A DNA stretch of 6,166 nt from Acidobacteriota bacterium (GCA_016189965.1 JACPRL010000079.1:1-6166); one strand, 5' to 3'. Positions 1 through 4,937 are shown, counted from the stretch's first letter. The notes: generated from the sequence alone by a model not told the origin. Made by a program: numbers and translations.

Positions 1-824
1 CCAAAGCCTATGAGTTCTACGCCCAGGAGGTTGCGCTCAAGGCTCGCCTGCGGCCCTCCGACGAGCAGTGGCTGCGGGGCCAATTCCCAGTGGAGCAATC
101 CGATGCCGAAGAGTTGCTGGCGCGCGTGCCCCACGCGCTCGCCGAGCTCTGCCACGGCGTGGGATTGATCCTGCTTCCGCCGCTGGCTCGAACGGTGCTC
201 GAGCAGGTGCGTTTCGTCCCGCTCGACGCTCATCGCGTCCTGGCTGTCGTCCTCACCCGCACTGGCCTGGTGCGCGACAAGGCTGTCCGCACGCGCCAGC
301 CCTTCCGCCCCGAGGAGCTCGAGCGCATGGCCGCCTACCTGAACGAGCACTTCCGCGGCTGGACGCTTGAGGCCATCCGCCGCGAGATGGAGCACCGGGT
401 GGCCGCCGACCGCAGCGAATTCCTCCACCAGGCGCTCAACCTCTGCCGCGAGAGCTTCGACCCGGAGCCGCCTGCCGAGGCGCTCCACCTCGAAGGCGTG
501 GCTCACCTGCTCGAGCCCGGCCGGGAGGCCCGCCCGGAGGAGCTCCGCCGCCTGCTCGAAGCACTGGAAGAGAAGGAGCGGCTGGCGCGGTTGCTGCGCG
601 ACTGCGTCGAAGCGCCGGAACAGCCGGTGCGCATCCTGATCGGGCTCGAGCGTCTGGCGCCGGCCTTGAAGGAATTCACCTTGATCGGTGCCCCCTACGG
701 CCGCTCCGAAGCGAGCGCTGGCTCCCTCGGCCTCCTCGGCCGCACCCGCATGGACTACGCGCGCGCCATCACCGCGGTCAGCTATCTGGCCGACCTCTTT
801 GACCGCGCGCTGGCGGAGAATTAG
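1..824 (+). CDS. hrcA: Heat-inducible transcription repressor HrcA (5' truncated by window edge)
   Basis: HrcA represses heat-shock chaperone operons by binding CIRCE inverted repeats; in the family GroEL stimulates its activity. The frame is open from the first base (complete codons from position 3) and gives 273 residues ending at TAG 822–824. HrcA proteins are about 340–350 residues, so the N-terminal winged-helix DNA-binding domain of roughly 70–80 residues lies outside the window. Visible family features are the linker start KAYEFYAQEV (first residues), a GAF-like middle with LPPLARTVLEQVRFVPLD and an RVLAVVLTRTGLV strand, the FRPEELERMAAYLNEHFRGWTL helix region, and the hallmark C-terminal GSLGLLGRTRMDYARAI followed by a short helix. 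A GTG at 90 is internal, because family homology extends upstream of it. It lies 28 nt before grpE in the same direction and is probably cotranscribed with it. No CIRCE element is visible in the window. Confidence 0.95.
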   Translation, partial: KAYEFYAQEVALKARLRPSDEQWLRGQFPVEQSDAEELLARVPHALAELCHGVGLILLPPLARTVLEQVRFVPLDAHRVLAVVLTRTGLVRDKAVRTRQPFRPEELERMAAYLNEHFRGWTLEAIRREMEHRVAADRSEFLHQALNLCRESFDPEPPAEALHLEGVAHLLEPGREARPEELRRLLEALEEKERLARLLRDCVEAPEQPVRILIGLERLAPALKEFTLIGAPYGRSEASAGSLGLLGRTRMDYARAITAVSYLADLFDRALAEN

Positions 825-852
825 TGCGCGCCGCCCGCTGGGGTCAACTCCA

Positions 853-1476
853 ATGAACGAACAAAACAACCGGGAAGCCCCTGACATCGAGGCCGCCGAG
901 GAGGCAGCCGCTCCCGTCGGCGAGCTTTCCCTCGAAGAGCAAGTGCACAAGCTCGAAGAAGAGCTGAAGCGGCTCACCGAACGTATCCAGCAACAGGAGG
1001 AAGAAAAGCAGGGCCTCTTCAATCAGCTCGTCCGCCGCCAGGCCGATTTCGAGAACTACCGCAAGCGCGCCGAGCGCGAGCAGCAGGAGTTCCGCCAGAA
1101 CGCCGAGCGGGAGCTGGTGGCGCGGCTGCTGCCCGTGCTGGATGGCTTTGAGCGCGCTCTCGCGACGCCGTCCAGCGCCGGCGATGACTATCGTCAGGGC
1201 GTCGAGCTCATCTACAAGCAGCTCCGCGACATCCTCGTCCACGCCGGCCTCGAGCCGCTCGAGGCCGCCGGGAAAACCTTCGACCCGCTCTACCACCACG
1301 CCATCACGCGCGTCGAAACCGCCGACTACCCGGACGAGCAGGTGCTGGAAGAACTCCAGCGCGGCTACACCTTCAAGCGGCAGCTCATCCGCCCCGCGCT
1401 GGTGCGCGTGGCGGTGCAGCCGCGGCCGCCTGCCGAAGAAGGTGCGGCCGCCGGCGACGATGAGCCGGTAAACTGA
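853..1476 (+). CDS. grpE: GrpE, nucleotide exchange factor of the DnaK chaperone
   Basis: This cytoplasmic co-chaperone dimer releases ADP from DnaK and so resets the Hsp70 cycle. It has 207 residues, normal for the family. An acidic, low-complexity N-terminus (1–25) is followed by a long coiled-coil helix (about 26–85, heptad-like, rich in E, K, Q and L) containing the family segment ADFENYRKRAERE (64–76). The four-helix-bundle part includes LLPVLDGFERAL (92–103), and the beta domain includes FDPLYHHAI (143–151). The GrpE signature is at 171–187 (GYTFKRQLIRPALVRVA). The ATG at 853 is chosen because it starts a typical acidic N-terminus 28 nt after the hrcA stop; the same frame is open further upstream but there it overlaps hrcA in a non-homologous way. 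The Shine-Dalgarno is weak, with only a GGGG run 9 nt upstream. The dnaJ start follows 5 nt after the TGA stop, implying tight cotranscription and perhaps translational coupling. Confidence 0.97.
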   Translation: MNEQNNREAPDIEAAEEAAAPVGELSLEEQVHKLEEELKRLTERIQQQEEEKQGLFNQLVRRQADFENYRKRAEREQQEFRQNAERELVARLLPVLDGFERALATPSSAGDDYRQGVELIYKQLRDILVHAGLEPLEAAGKTFDPLYHHAITRVETADYPDEQVLEELQRGYTFKRQLIRPALVRVAVQPRPPAEEGAAAGDDEPVN

Positions 1477-1481
1477 CGCTC

Positions 1482-2618
1482 ATGACCCGCCGGACTCACA
1501 AGCGCGACTACTACGAAGTGCTCGGCGTCTCCCGCAGCGCCCGCGAGGACGAGATCAAGCGCGCCTACCGCCGCGCCGCTCTCCAATGGCACCCGGATCG
1601 GAATCCCACACGCCAGGCCGAGGCCGAAGAGCGCTTCAAGGAAGTCACCGAAGCCTATAGTGTGCTGGCGGACCCGCAGAAGCGCGCTGCCTACGACCGC
1701 TACGGCCACGCCGGCCTCGGCGCCCAGCCTTTCGCCGGCTTCGACGAATCCATCTTCGCCGACTTCCGCGACATCTTCGGCGACTTCTTCGGCCTGGAAG
1801 AGCTGTTCGGCTTCGGCGGGCCGCACCGGCGCAGCCGTGGCCGCAGCGGCCGCGACCTGCGCTACGACCTCGAGTTGAGCTTTGAGGAGGCGGCGCGCGG
1901 CGTGGAGACGCGCATCAAGATACCCCGGCGCGAAACCTGCCCCGCCTGCCACGGCAGCGGCGCGCGGGAAGGCACGGGCCACGCAACGTGCCGCGCTTGC
2001 CACGGCCGCGGCCAGCTCCACTACCGCCAGGCGTTCCTCACTGTCACCCGCACCTGCCCGCAGTGCCAGGGCACCGGCCAGGTGGTCCGCGACCCCTGTC
2101 CGGAGTGTCACGGCGAAGGCCAGGTGCGCCGCGAACGCACGCTCGAGATCAAGATTCCCGCCGGCGTGGACACCGGCACGCGCCTGCGCATTGCGGGCGA
2201 GGGCGAAGCCGGCCAGCACGGCGGCCCGCCGGGCGACCTCTACGTCGTGCTGGCGGTCCAAGACCATCCGGTCTTCGAGCGGCGCGAATCGAACCTCTAC
2301 TGCTCCATTCCGCTCTCGTTTCCCCAGGCGGTGCTGGGCAGCGAGATTCGCGTCCCCACGCTCGACAGCGAAGAAACCCTCAAGATTCCCGCCGGCACGC
2401 AGAGCGGCACCATCTTCCGCCTGCCGGGCCACGGCTTCCCGAACTTGGCCGATGGAGGCCGCGGCGACCTCTTCGTCGAAGTGCGCGTCGACATCCCCCG
2501 CAAACTCACCCGCGAGCAGAAGCAGTTGATTCAGCAGCTCGCCGAAACCTTACCGGCCGAAAACCGCCCCGCCGAAAAGGCGGGGCTCTTCGAGCGCGTC
2601 AAAGACATTTTCAGTTGA
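1482..2618 (+). CDS. dnaJ: Type I (DnaJ-class) Hsp40 co-chaperone DnaJ
   Basis: DnaJ delivers unfolded clients to DnaK and stimulates its ATPase in the cytoplasm. The protein has 378 residues, the usual size, with all class A domains in order. The J domain is at about 9–75, with DYYEVLGVS and the HPD triad at 37–39. The short G/F-rich linker (about 79–120) carries the motif DIFGDFFG (97–104). The zinc-binding region has four repeats: CPACHGSG 153–160, CRACHGRG 170–177, CPQCQGTG 192–199 and CPECHGEG 206–213, so all eight cysteines are present. The C-terminal client-binding domains contain IPAGVDTGTRLR (225–236) and the PGDLYVVL strand (250–257), and a dimerisation tail follows. The ATG at 1482 lies 5 nt after the grpE stop, with no clear Shine-Dalgarno. 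No dnaK lies between grpE and dnaJ. The last codons contain an 8-bp GC hairpin, and a tandem 8-mer overlaps the stop codon. A paralogue such as CbpA is excluded by the intact zinc region. Confidence 0.97.
   Translation: MTRRTHKRDYYEVLGVSRSAREDEIKRAYRRAALQWHPDRNPTRQAEAEERFKEVTEAYSVLADPQKRAAYDRYGHAGLGAQPFAGFDESIFADFRDIFGDFFGLEELFGFGGPHRRSRGRSGRDLRYDLELSFEEAARGVETRIKIPRRETCPACHGSGAREGTGHATCRACHGRGQLHYRQAFLTVTRTCPQCQGTGQVVRDPCPECHGEGQVRRERTLEIKIPAGVDTGTRLRIAGEGEAGQHGGPPGDLYVVLAVQDHPVFERRESNLYCSIPLSFPQAVLGSEIRVPTLDSEETLKIPAGTQSGTIFRLPGHGFPNLADGGRGDLFVEVRVDIPRKLTREQKQLIQQLAETLPAENRPAEKAGLFERVKDIFS
2566..2586 (+). other. Perfect 8-bp GC hairpin inside the 3' end of dnaJ
   Basis: GCCCCGCC (2566–2573) pairs perfectly with GGCGGGGC (2579–2586) around a GAAAA loop. 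It lies within the codons for about residues 362–369 of DnaJ, 30 nt before the stop. It has no following T run, so it is not a canonical terminator. It could affect mRNA 3' stability or be chance in GC-rich codons. The structure is seen directly; any role is inference. Confidence 0.45.
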
Positions 2619-2630
2619 TCGGTTGATCGG
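2615..2630 (+). repeat. Tandem duplicate of TTGATCGG spanning the dnaJ stop
   Basis: TTGATCGG occurs twice head to tail (2615–2622 and 2623–2630). The first copy contains the dnaJ TGA (2616–2618). The copies have the same 8-bp period as the array that starts at the next base, which suggests that slippage or duplication worked on the same register. This is seen directly; the shared mechanism is inferred. Confidence 0.6.
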
Positions 2631-2723
2631 GGGAGGCAAAGAGGCAGGGAGGCAGGGAGGCAGGGAGGCAGGGAGGCAGGGAGGCAGGGAGGCAAGGAGG
2701 CAGGGAGGCAAGGAGGCAAGGAG
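2631..2723 (+). repeat. 8-bp tandem repeat array, unit GGGAGGCA (VNTR-like, G-quadruplex-capable)
   Basis: From 2631 the sequence divides into 8-bp units: GGGAGGCA, AAGAGGCA, six consecutive GGGAGGCA (2647–2694), AGGAGGCA, GGGAGGCA, AGGAGGCA, then a decayed AGGAG. That is eleven full units (88 bp) plus a partial one. Variation is confined to the first two bases of each unit. GGG runs recur every 8 nt with 5-nt spacers through units 3–8, which satisfies the usual G3N1-7 four-run quadruplex pattern on the strand identical to the dnaJ mRNA. An 8-bp period is not a multiple of 3, so every frame cycles through a reading of the GREAGRQG type; this fits non-coding DNA with length variation by replication slippage. 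The 3' units contain AGGAGG, a perfect Shine-Dalgarno core next to the following small ORF. Confidence 0.93.
2710..2716 (+). promoter_or_regulatory. Shine-Dalgarno-like AAGGAGG supplied by the tandem array
   Basis: AAGGAGG lies 9 nt before the GTG at 2726, an acceptable spacing. A second AAGGAG (2718–2723) is only 2 nt from that GTG and 17 nt from the alternative ATG at 2741, both poor spacings. The match favours the GTG start, but the motif is an unavoidable product of the repeat unit, so it is weak evidence for real translation. Confidence 0.4.
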
Positions 2724-2725
2724 TC

Positions 2726-2944
2726 GTGCTCGAATCTCGCATGGTCGGCCTTGTTCCTGCCTGGGTCGGCCTTCTATTTGGATTTGTTGTTGCACTCAGA
2801 GGTTTCTTGGAGCCCACAGCCTACGCAATAGGAGAGAGGGGAAAGCACCTCGTTGCCGATAACAAGTGGTTGTTTCGCTGGGTTATTGCATTCCCCGTCA
2901 TGCTGATCTGCCTCTACGGACTTTTTCTAGAAATCTTCGGATAA
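2726..2944 (+). CDS. Small hypothetical two-helix membrane protein
   Basis: I do not recognise a family. The ORF encodes 72 residues from GTG 2726, or 67 from ATG 2741, and ends at TAA 2942–2944. Two hydrophobic segments are visible: about residues 8–26 (GLVPAWVGLLFGFVVALRGF region) and about 52–70 (RWVIAFPVMLICLYGLFLEIF region). They are separated by a polar, charged loop (GERGKHLVADNK), giving a hairpin inner-membrane topology. Base composition is about 51% G+C (111 of 219), clearly lower than the GC-rich neighbours, and codons such as TTT, GTT, ATA and AGA are used, which are rare around it. This may mark a transferred or orphan gene. It sits between the tandem array and a dispersed repeat, 107 nt after dnaJ, and no promoter is evident. 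It could also be a fragment of a larger gene or a chance ORF; the coherent hydrophobic pattern argues for coding. Confidence 0.5.
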   Translation: MLESRMVGLVPAWVGLLFGFVVALRGFLEPTAYAIGERGKHLVADNKWLFRWVIAFPVMLICLYGLFLEIFG

Positions 2945-2949
2945 CTGGG

Positions 2950-3034
2950 CATGTCACTCTCTGCGCTTTCTCTGCGCCCTCTGCGGTACTTTGTTTCTCG
3001 GTCTCCTCTGCGCCTCTGTGGTGAAGTTCTTCAC
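2950..3034 (-). repeat. Dispersed 'TTEAQRR…PQRAQR' intergenic repeat, reverse orientation
   Basis: Read on the minus strand, this stretch begins ACTTCACCACAGAGGCGCAG and continues as purine-rich CAGAG/GCAGAGA near-repeats to a TGA. It would translate as FTTEAQRRPRNKV followed by PQRAQRKRRE. From general knowledge, CCACAGAGGCACAGAG-type sequences with this spurious translation recur between genes in many environmental bacterial genomes and are often mis-annotated as short proteins. I therefore call it non-coding repeat DNA. It occupies most of the gap between the small ORF and the beta-barrel gene. An imperfect inverted partner lies at 3944–3973. Confidence 0.7.
3021..3034. repeat. Short inverted repeat GTGAAG-TT-CTTCAC
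   Basis: Six-base arms with a 2-nt centre form a near-palindrome at the edge of the dispersed repeat, just upstream of the putative promoter for the beta-barrel gene. It could be an operator half-site pair or simply the end of the repeat. The structure is seen directly; its function is unknown. Confidence 0.4.
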
Positions 3035-3036
3035 TC

Positions 3037-3065
3037 TTGCATCTCCTTTGCTGCTGGCGCATAAT
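3037..3065 (+). promoter_or_regulatory. Candidate sigma70-type promoter for the beta-barrel gene
   Basis: CATAAT (3060–3065) matches the -10 consensus at five of six positions. TTGCAT (3037–3042) matches the first three positions of the -35 box, with an optimal 17-bp spacer. The predicted transcription start near 3072 leaves a leader of about 11 nt before ATG 3083, and that leader has no clear Shine-Dalgarno. Inferred from consensus match only. Confidence 0.4.
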
Positions 3066-3082
3066 CCGCGCGGTCGCTGACC

Positions 3083-3943
3083 ATGCGTCGCTTGCTGATT
3101 CCGCTGCTGCTGCTCAGCCTGCCGCTCGCTGCCGCGGCGCAGCAGCGGCCGCTCACCACCGAGGAAGCCGAGACGGTCCGCCCGGGGGAACTTTTCCTCC
3201 AGTTCGGCGTGGAATTCCTGCAGGACGCGCGCTTCCCGCTGTCCGGGCTTGAGGGTGACCTGACGCGCGCTGGCATCGTTGACCTCCGCTACGGCGTCAG
3301 CCGCGCCGCCGAAATCCAGATTCAGGGCGTCATTCGCAACTTCCTTTCCGTCCAGGAGCAGCGGCCCGCTGTCGTCACGCCCAACCTCTCCCGCGGCGAC
3401 ACCTCGACCAGCGACTTCGGCGACTTCACCATCGCCGCCAAGTTCCGCCTGCTGCCGGAGACTGACCGCCGGCCCGCCATCGCCATCCGCTTCGCCACCG
3501 AGTTGCCCAATTCCGACGAAGCCCGCGGCATCGGAGCCAACACCACCAACTTCTTCTTCACTCTGCTGGCGCAGAAGCACATCGGCCGGCTCAACCTCTT
3601 CGGGAACGTCGGGCTGGGCATCCTGCAGGCGCCGGCGGGACTCTTCTCGCAGAACGACGTCATTCTCTACGGGGCCGCCGCTACCTATCCGCTCCACGAG
3701 AAGCTCACGCTGGTCGGCGAAGTGGCGGGGCACAAGAGCACGCGCCGCACCTCGCCGGCGAGCGCTCTCGTCGGCACCGGCAGCCGTTCGCAGGCGCGCC
3801 TCGGGGTGCAGTTCTTCGCCGTGGGCATGCGCTGGCATTTCGCCGGCATCGCCGGCCTGACCAAGAACGACCCCGACAGCGGCTTTACCTTCGGGGTCAG
3901 CAAGTCCATCCGCCTCTGGCCCGACTACGACCCGCCCCACTAG
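3083..3943 (+). CDS. Exported putative outer-membrane beta-barrel protein (MetA/phenol-degradation-transporter-like)
   Basis: The protein has 286 residues. A classic Sec signal peptide is visible: MRR, a hydrophobic LLIPLLLLSLPL core, and an AAA-QQ cleavage site between residues 19 and 20. The mature part alternates polar and hydrophobic residues in beta-strand fashion, with strands at about 36–45, 64–83, 113–124, 131–140, 156–165, 168–180, 193–202, 206–216, 238–253 and 266–278. The block DFGDFTIAAKFRLL, then PAIAIRFATELP, then the GRLNLFGNVGLGI strand resembles the 'putative MetA-pathway of phenol degradation' outer-membrane family (Pfam PF13557) and related barrel transporters. That assignment is from memory and moderate. 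The protein ends RLWPDYDPPH rather than with the terminal aromatic residue usual for barrels. The substrate is unknown. It is monocistronic: repeat DNA lies on both sides and a convergent glycosyltransferase gene follows. A start at 3083 is supported by the signal peptide. Confidence 0.8.
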   Translation: MRRLLIPLLLLSLPLAAAAQQRPLTTEEAETVRPGELFLQFGVEFLQDARFPLSGLEGDLTRAGIVDLRYGVSRAAEIQIQGVIRNFLSVQEQRPAVVTPNLSRGDTSTSDFGDFTIAAKFRLLPETDRRPAIAIRFATELPNSDEARGIGANTTNFFFTLLAQKHIGRLNLFGNVGLGILQAPAGLFSQNDVILYGAAATYPLHEKLTLVGEVAGHKSTRRTSPASALVGTGSRSQARLGVQFFAVGMRWHFAGIAGLTKNDPDSGFTFGVSKSIRLWPDYDPPH

Positions 3944-3973
3944 CCACATAGGCACAGAGCCAGAGAGAAAAGG
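3944..3973 (+). repeat. Partial dispersed 'CCACAGAGGCACAGAG' repeat, forward orientation
   Basis: It starts at the base after the TAG of the barrel gene and reads CCACATAGGCACAGAG, then a variable tail containing GAGAAAA. The first 16 bases match the reverse complement of 3006–3021 at 14 positions, and both copies continue to a GAGAAA after a short divergent stretch. It is therefore an inverted, shorter relative of the repeat at 2950–3034. The two copies bracket the barrel gene and its promoter. Confidence 0.6.
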
Positions 3974-3978
3974 GCGGT

Positions 3979-4043
3979 GGAACCCTGAAGGGTTCCGCTA
4001 CATCGCGTGGCGCTCCCGCCGTAGCGGAAGGCTTCAGCCTTCC
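3979..4043. repeat. Inverted pair of REP-like hairpins (REPIN/BIME-like element) with compensatory changes
   Basis: The left hairpin is GGAACCC-TGAA-GGGTTCC (3979–3996) followed by GCTAC. The right one is GTAGC followed by GGAAGGC-TTCA-GCCTTCC (4026–4043). The reverse complement of 4021–4043 aligns without gaps to 3979–4001 over 23 nt. It differs at only four bases, which form two stem pairs both flipped from C-G to G-C. Loop and GTAG-type foot are identical. From general knowledge, a GTAG foot beside a stem-loop is characteristic of REP elements mobilised by RAYT (TnpA-REP) transposases, and inverted pairs are called REPINs or BIMEs. The feet face each other across a 19-nt spacer (4002–4020), which itself contains GGCG-CTCC-CGCC. 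TTCCGCTAC (3993–4001) can alternatively pair with GTAGCGGAA (4021–4029). The element lies between convergent genes, a usual site for REPs. No RAYT gene is in the window. Confidence 0.8.
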
Positions 4044-4073
4044 AGTCCAACTGTGCAATGGCTTCCAGGGATT

Positions 4074-4095
4074 CCCGGCGGCGGGTGCCGCCGGG
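4074..4095. terminator. 9-bp GC hairpin between convergent genes (possible bidirectional terminator)
   Basis: CCCGGCGGC (4074–4082) pairs perfectly with GCCGCCGGG (4087–4095) around a GGGT loop. It is the strongest stem in the 202-nt gap between the barrel gene and the glycosyltransferase gene, which converge here. No T run follows on either strand, so it is not a canonical intrinsic terminator. It may act as an RNA 3'-end stabiliser or with Rho. The rest of 4096–4145 holds nothing I recognise. Confidence 0.45.
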
Positions 4096-4145
4096 CTCGG
4101 CGTGTGGAGGTGTGGTGAGAGGTCAATCAGTGTGGGCATAGGAGA

Positions 4146-4874
4146 CTAACTTCTGTGCGGCAGGCGCAGGCGAAGAATCGTCCAGAGGATCTTCGCGCCC
4201 GCCTGCGCCGTTCCTTTCACGGTGCCGGAAATCTTCGACCGGCCGAGGCGCACACGGTAGGACACCGGCACTTCGCGCACCCGCAAACCTCGTTGCAGCG
4301 CCTTCACCTGCATCTCGGCGGTCCAGCCGAAGTTCGGGTCGCGCATCTCGAGTTGCTCCAGGCTCGCCCAGCGAAGGGCGCGGAAGGGCCCCAGGTCGGT
4401 GTAGCGATGCGCGTAGAGCAGCCGGATCAATTCCACCGCTAGGCCGTTGCCCCAGCGTTGCGCCCAGCGCAGCGAGCCGGGCTCGGCGGTGCCCAGCGCC
4501 CGCGAGCCAATCACCAGGTCGGCTTCACCGGCTAGGATTGGCGCTAGCAATCTCTCAGCTTCAGCAGGCACGTCGCTACCGTCGGCGTCCATGAAGACGA
4601 CGATGTCGACGTCGCCTTCGAGCGCGGCCAGCCCCGCCAAACAGGCGCGCCCGTAGCCGCGCTCGGGCTCGCGCACCACTTCGGCCCCGCGGCGCCGTGC
4701 CACTTCCGCCGTGCCGTCCGTGCTGCCGTTGTCCACCACCACGACGCGGGCAAACAATCCGCGCGGCAACTCGTCTAAGAGTTGGACTAGCGCCTGCTCT
4801 TCATTGAGCGCCGGCAGGAGCAAGGCGATGCGCGGCGAGGACGAAGTCGGCGAGTCTGCAGCGCCCGGTGCCAT
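4146..4874 (-). CDS. Family 2 glycosyltransferase (DPM1/polyprenyl-phosphate sugar transferase-like)
   Basis: This GT-A enzyme of 242 residues probably moves a sugar from a nucleotide donor to a polyprenyl phosphate or another envelope acceptor; donor and acceptor cannot be read from sequence. The GT2 motifs are visible: PALNEE (21–26), VVVDNGSTDGTAEVA (45–59), ERGYGRACLAGL (71–82), the DxD metal/nucleotide site MDADGSD (95–101), VIGSRALG (121–128), YTDLGPFRAL (158–167) and NFGWTAEMQVKAL (181–193), then VPVSYRVRLGRSKISGT (202–218). The order PALNEE, NGSTDGT, DADG and TDLGPFRA resembles dolichol-phosphate-mannose synthase-like proteins. There is no membrane helix, unlike GtrB- or ArnC-type enzymes with C-terminal helices, so it is soluble or peripheral. 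The ATG at 4874 has a weak AGGT 4 nt upstream. The first 14 residues are low-complexity, so a slightly later start is possible. It is divergent from lepB and convergent with the barrel gene. Confidence 0.9.
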   Translation of the reverse strand: MAPGAADSPTSSSPRIALLLPALNEEQALVQLLDELPRGLFARVVVVDNGSTDGTAEVARRRGAEVVREPERGYGRACLAGLAALEGDVDIVVFMDADGSDVPAEAERLLAPILAGEADLVIGSRALGTAEPGSLRWAQRWGNGLAVELIRLLYAHRYTDLGPFRALRWASLEQLEMRDPNFGWTAEMQVKALQRGLRVREVPVSYRVRLGRSKISGTVKGTAQAGAKILWTILRLRLPHRS

Positions 4875-4894
4875 GACTACCTGCCGCGGCGGGC

Positions 4895-4931
4895 TTGCTG
4901 CTGCGTTCGAGCTGTGTTATAGAAGAAGAGG
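4895..4931 (+). promoter_or_regulatory. Candidate promoter and Shine-Dalgarno for lepB in the 63-nt divergent gap
   Basis: TTGCTG (4895–4900) and TATAGA (4918–4923) are separated by exactly 17 bp, a weak sigma70-like pair (3/6 and 4/6 matches). AAGAGG (4926–4931) lies 6 nt before ATG 4938 and is a reasonable ribosome-binding site. The two readings conflict somewhat, because a start near 4930 would remove the ribosome-binding site from the mRNA. The ribosome-binding site is the better supported of the two. Confidence 0.3.
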
Positions 4932-4937
4932 CTGAGG

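Noticed and set aside
90..824. GTG at 90 as the start of a shorter hrcA
   Set aside because: The frame is open to the window edge and the upstream residues (KAYEFYAQEV) fit the HrcA region after the DNA-binding domain, so the gene is truncated by the window.
1365..2432. Long antisense open frame (355 codons) opposite grpE/dnaJ
   Set aside because: It is an alanine-rich shadow produced by GC-rich codons; the plus strand encodes unmistakable GrpE and DnaJ domains, and the antisense product has no recognisable motif.
2631..2723. CRISPR array
   Set aside because: The repeats are contiguous 8-bp units with no spacers and no cas genes are present.
2785..2800. Possible CIRCE half-site around GCACTC
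   Set aside because: Only GCACTC is present, inside the small ORF, without the 9-nt-spaced GAGTGC partner.
2531..2862. Several short frames through the tandem array (GGREAGRQ-type on plus, LPPCLPAS-type on minus)
   Set aside because: All frames across an 8-bp tandem repeat are open and repetitive; they have no start context or family resemblance and conflict with dnaJ or the 2726 ORF.
2954..3955. Antisense open frame (333 codons) opposite the barrel gene
   Set aside because: It is the shadow of the signal-peptide-bearing gene, and its C-terminal end is the spurious TTEAQRR repeat translation.
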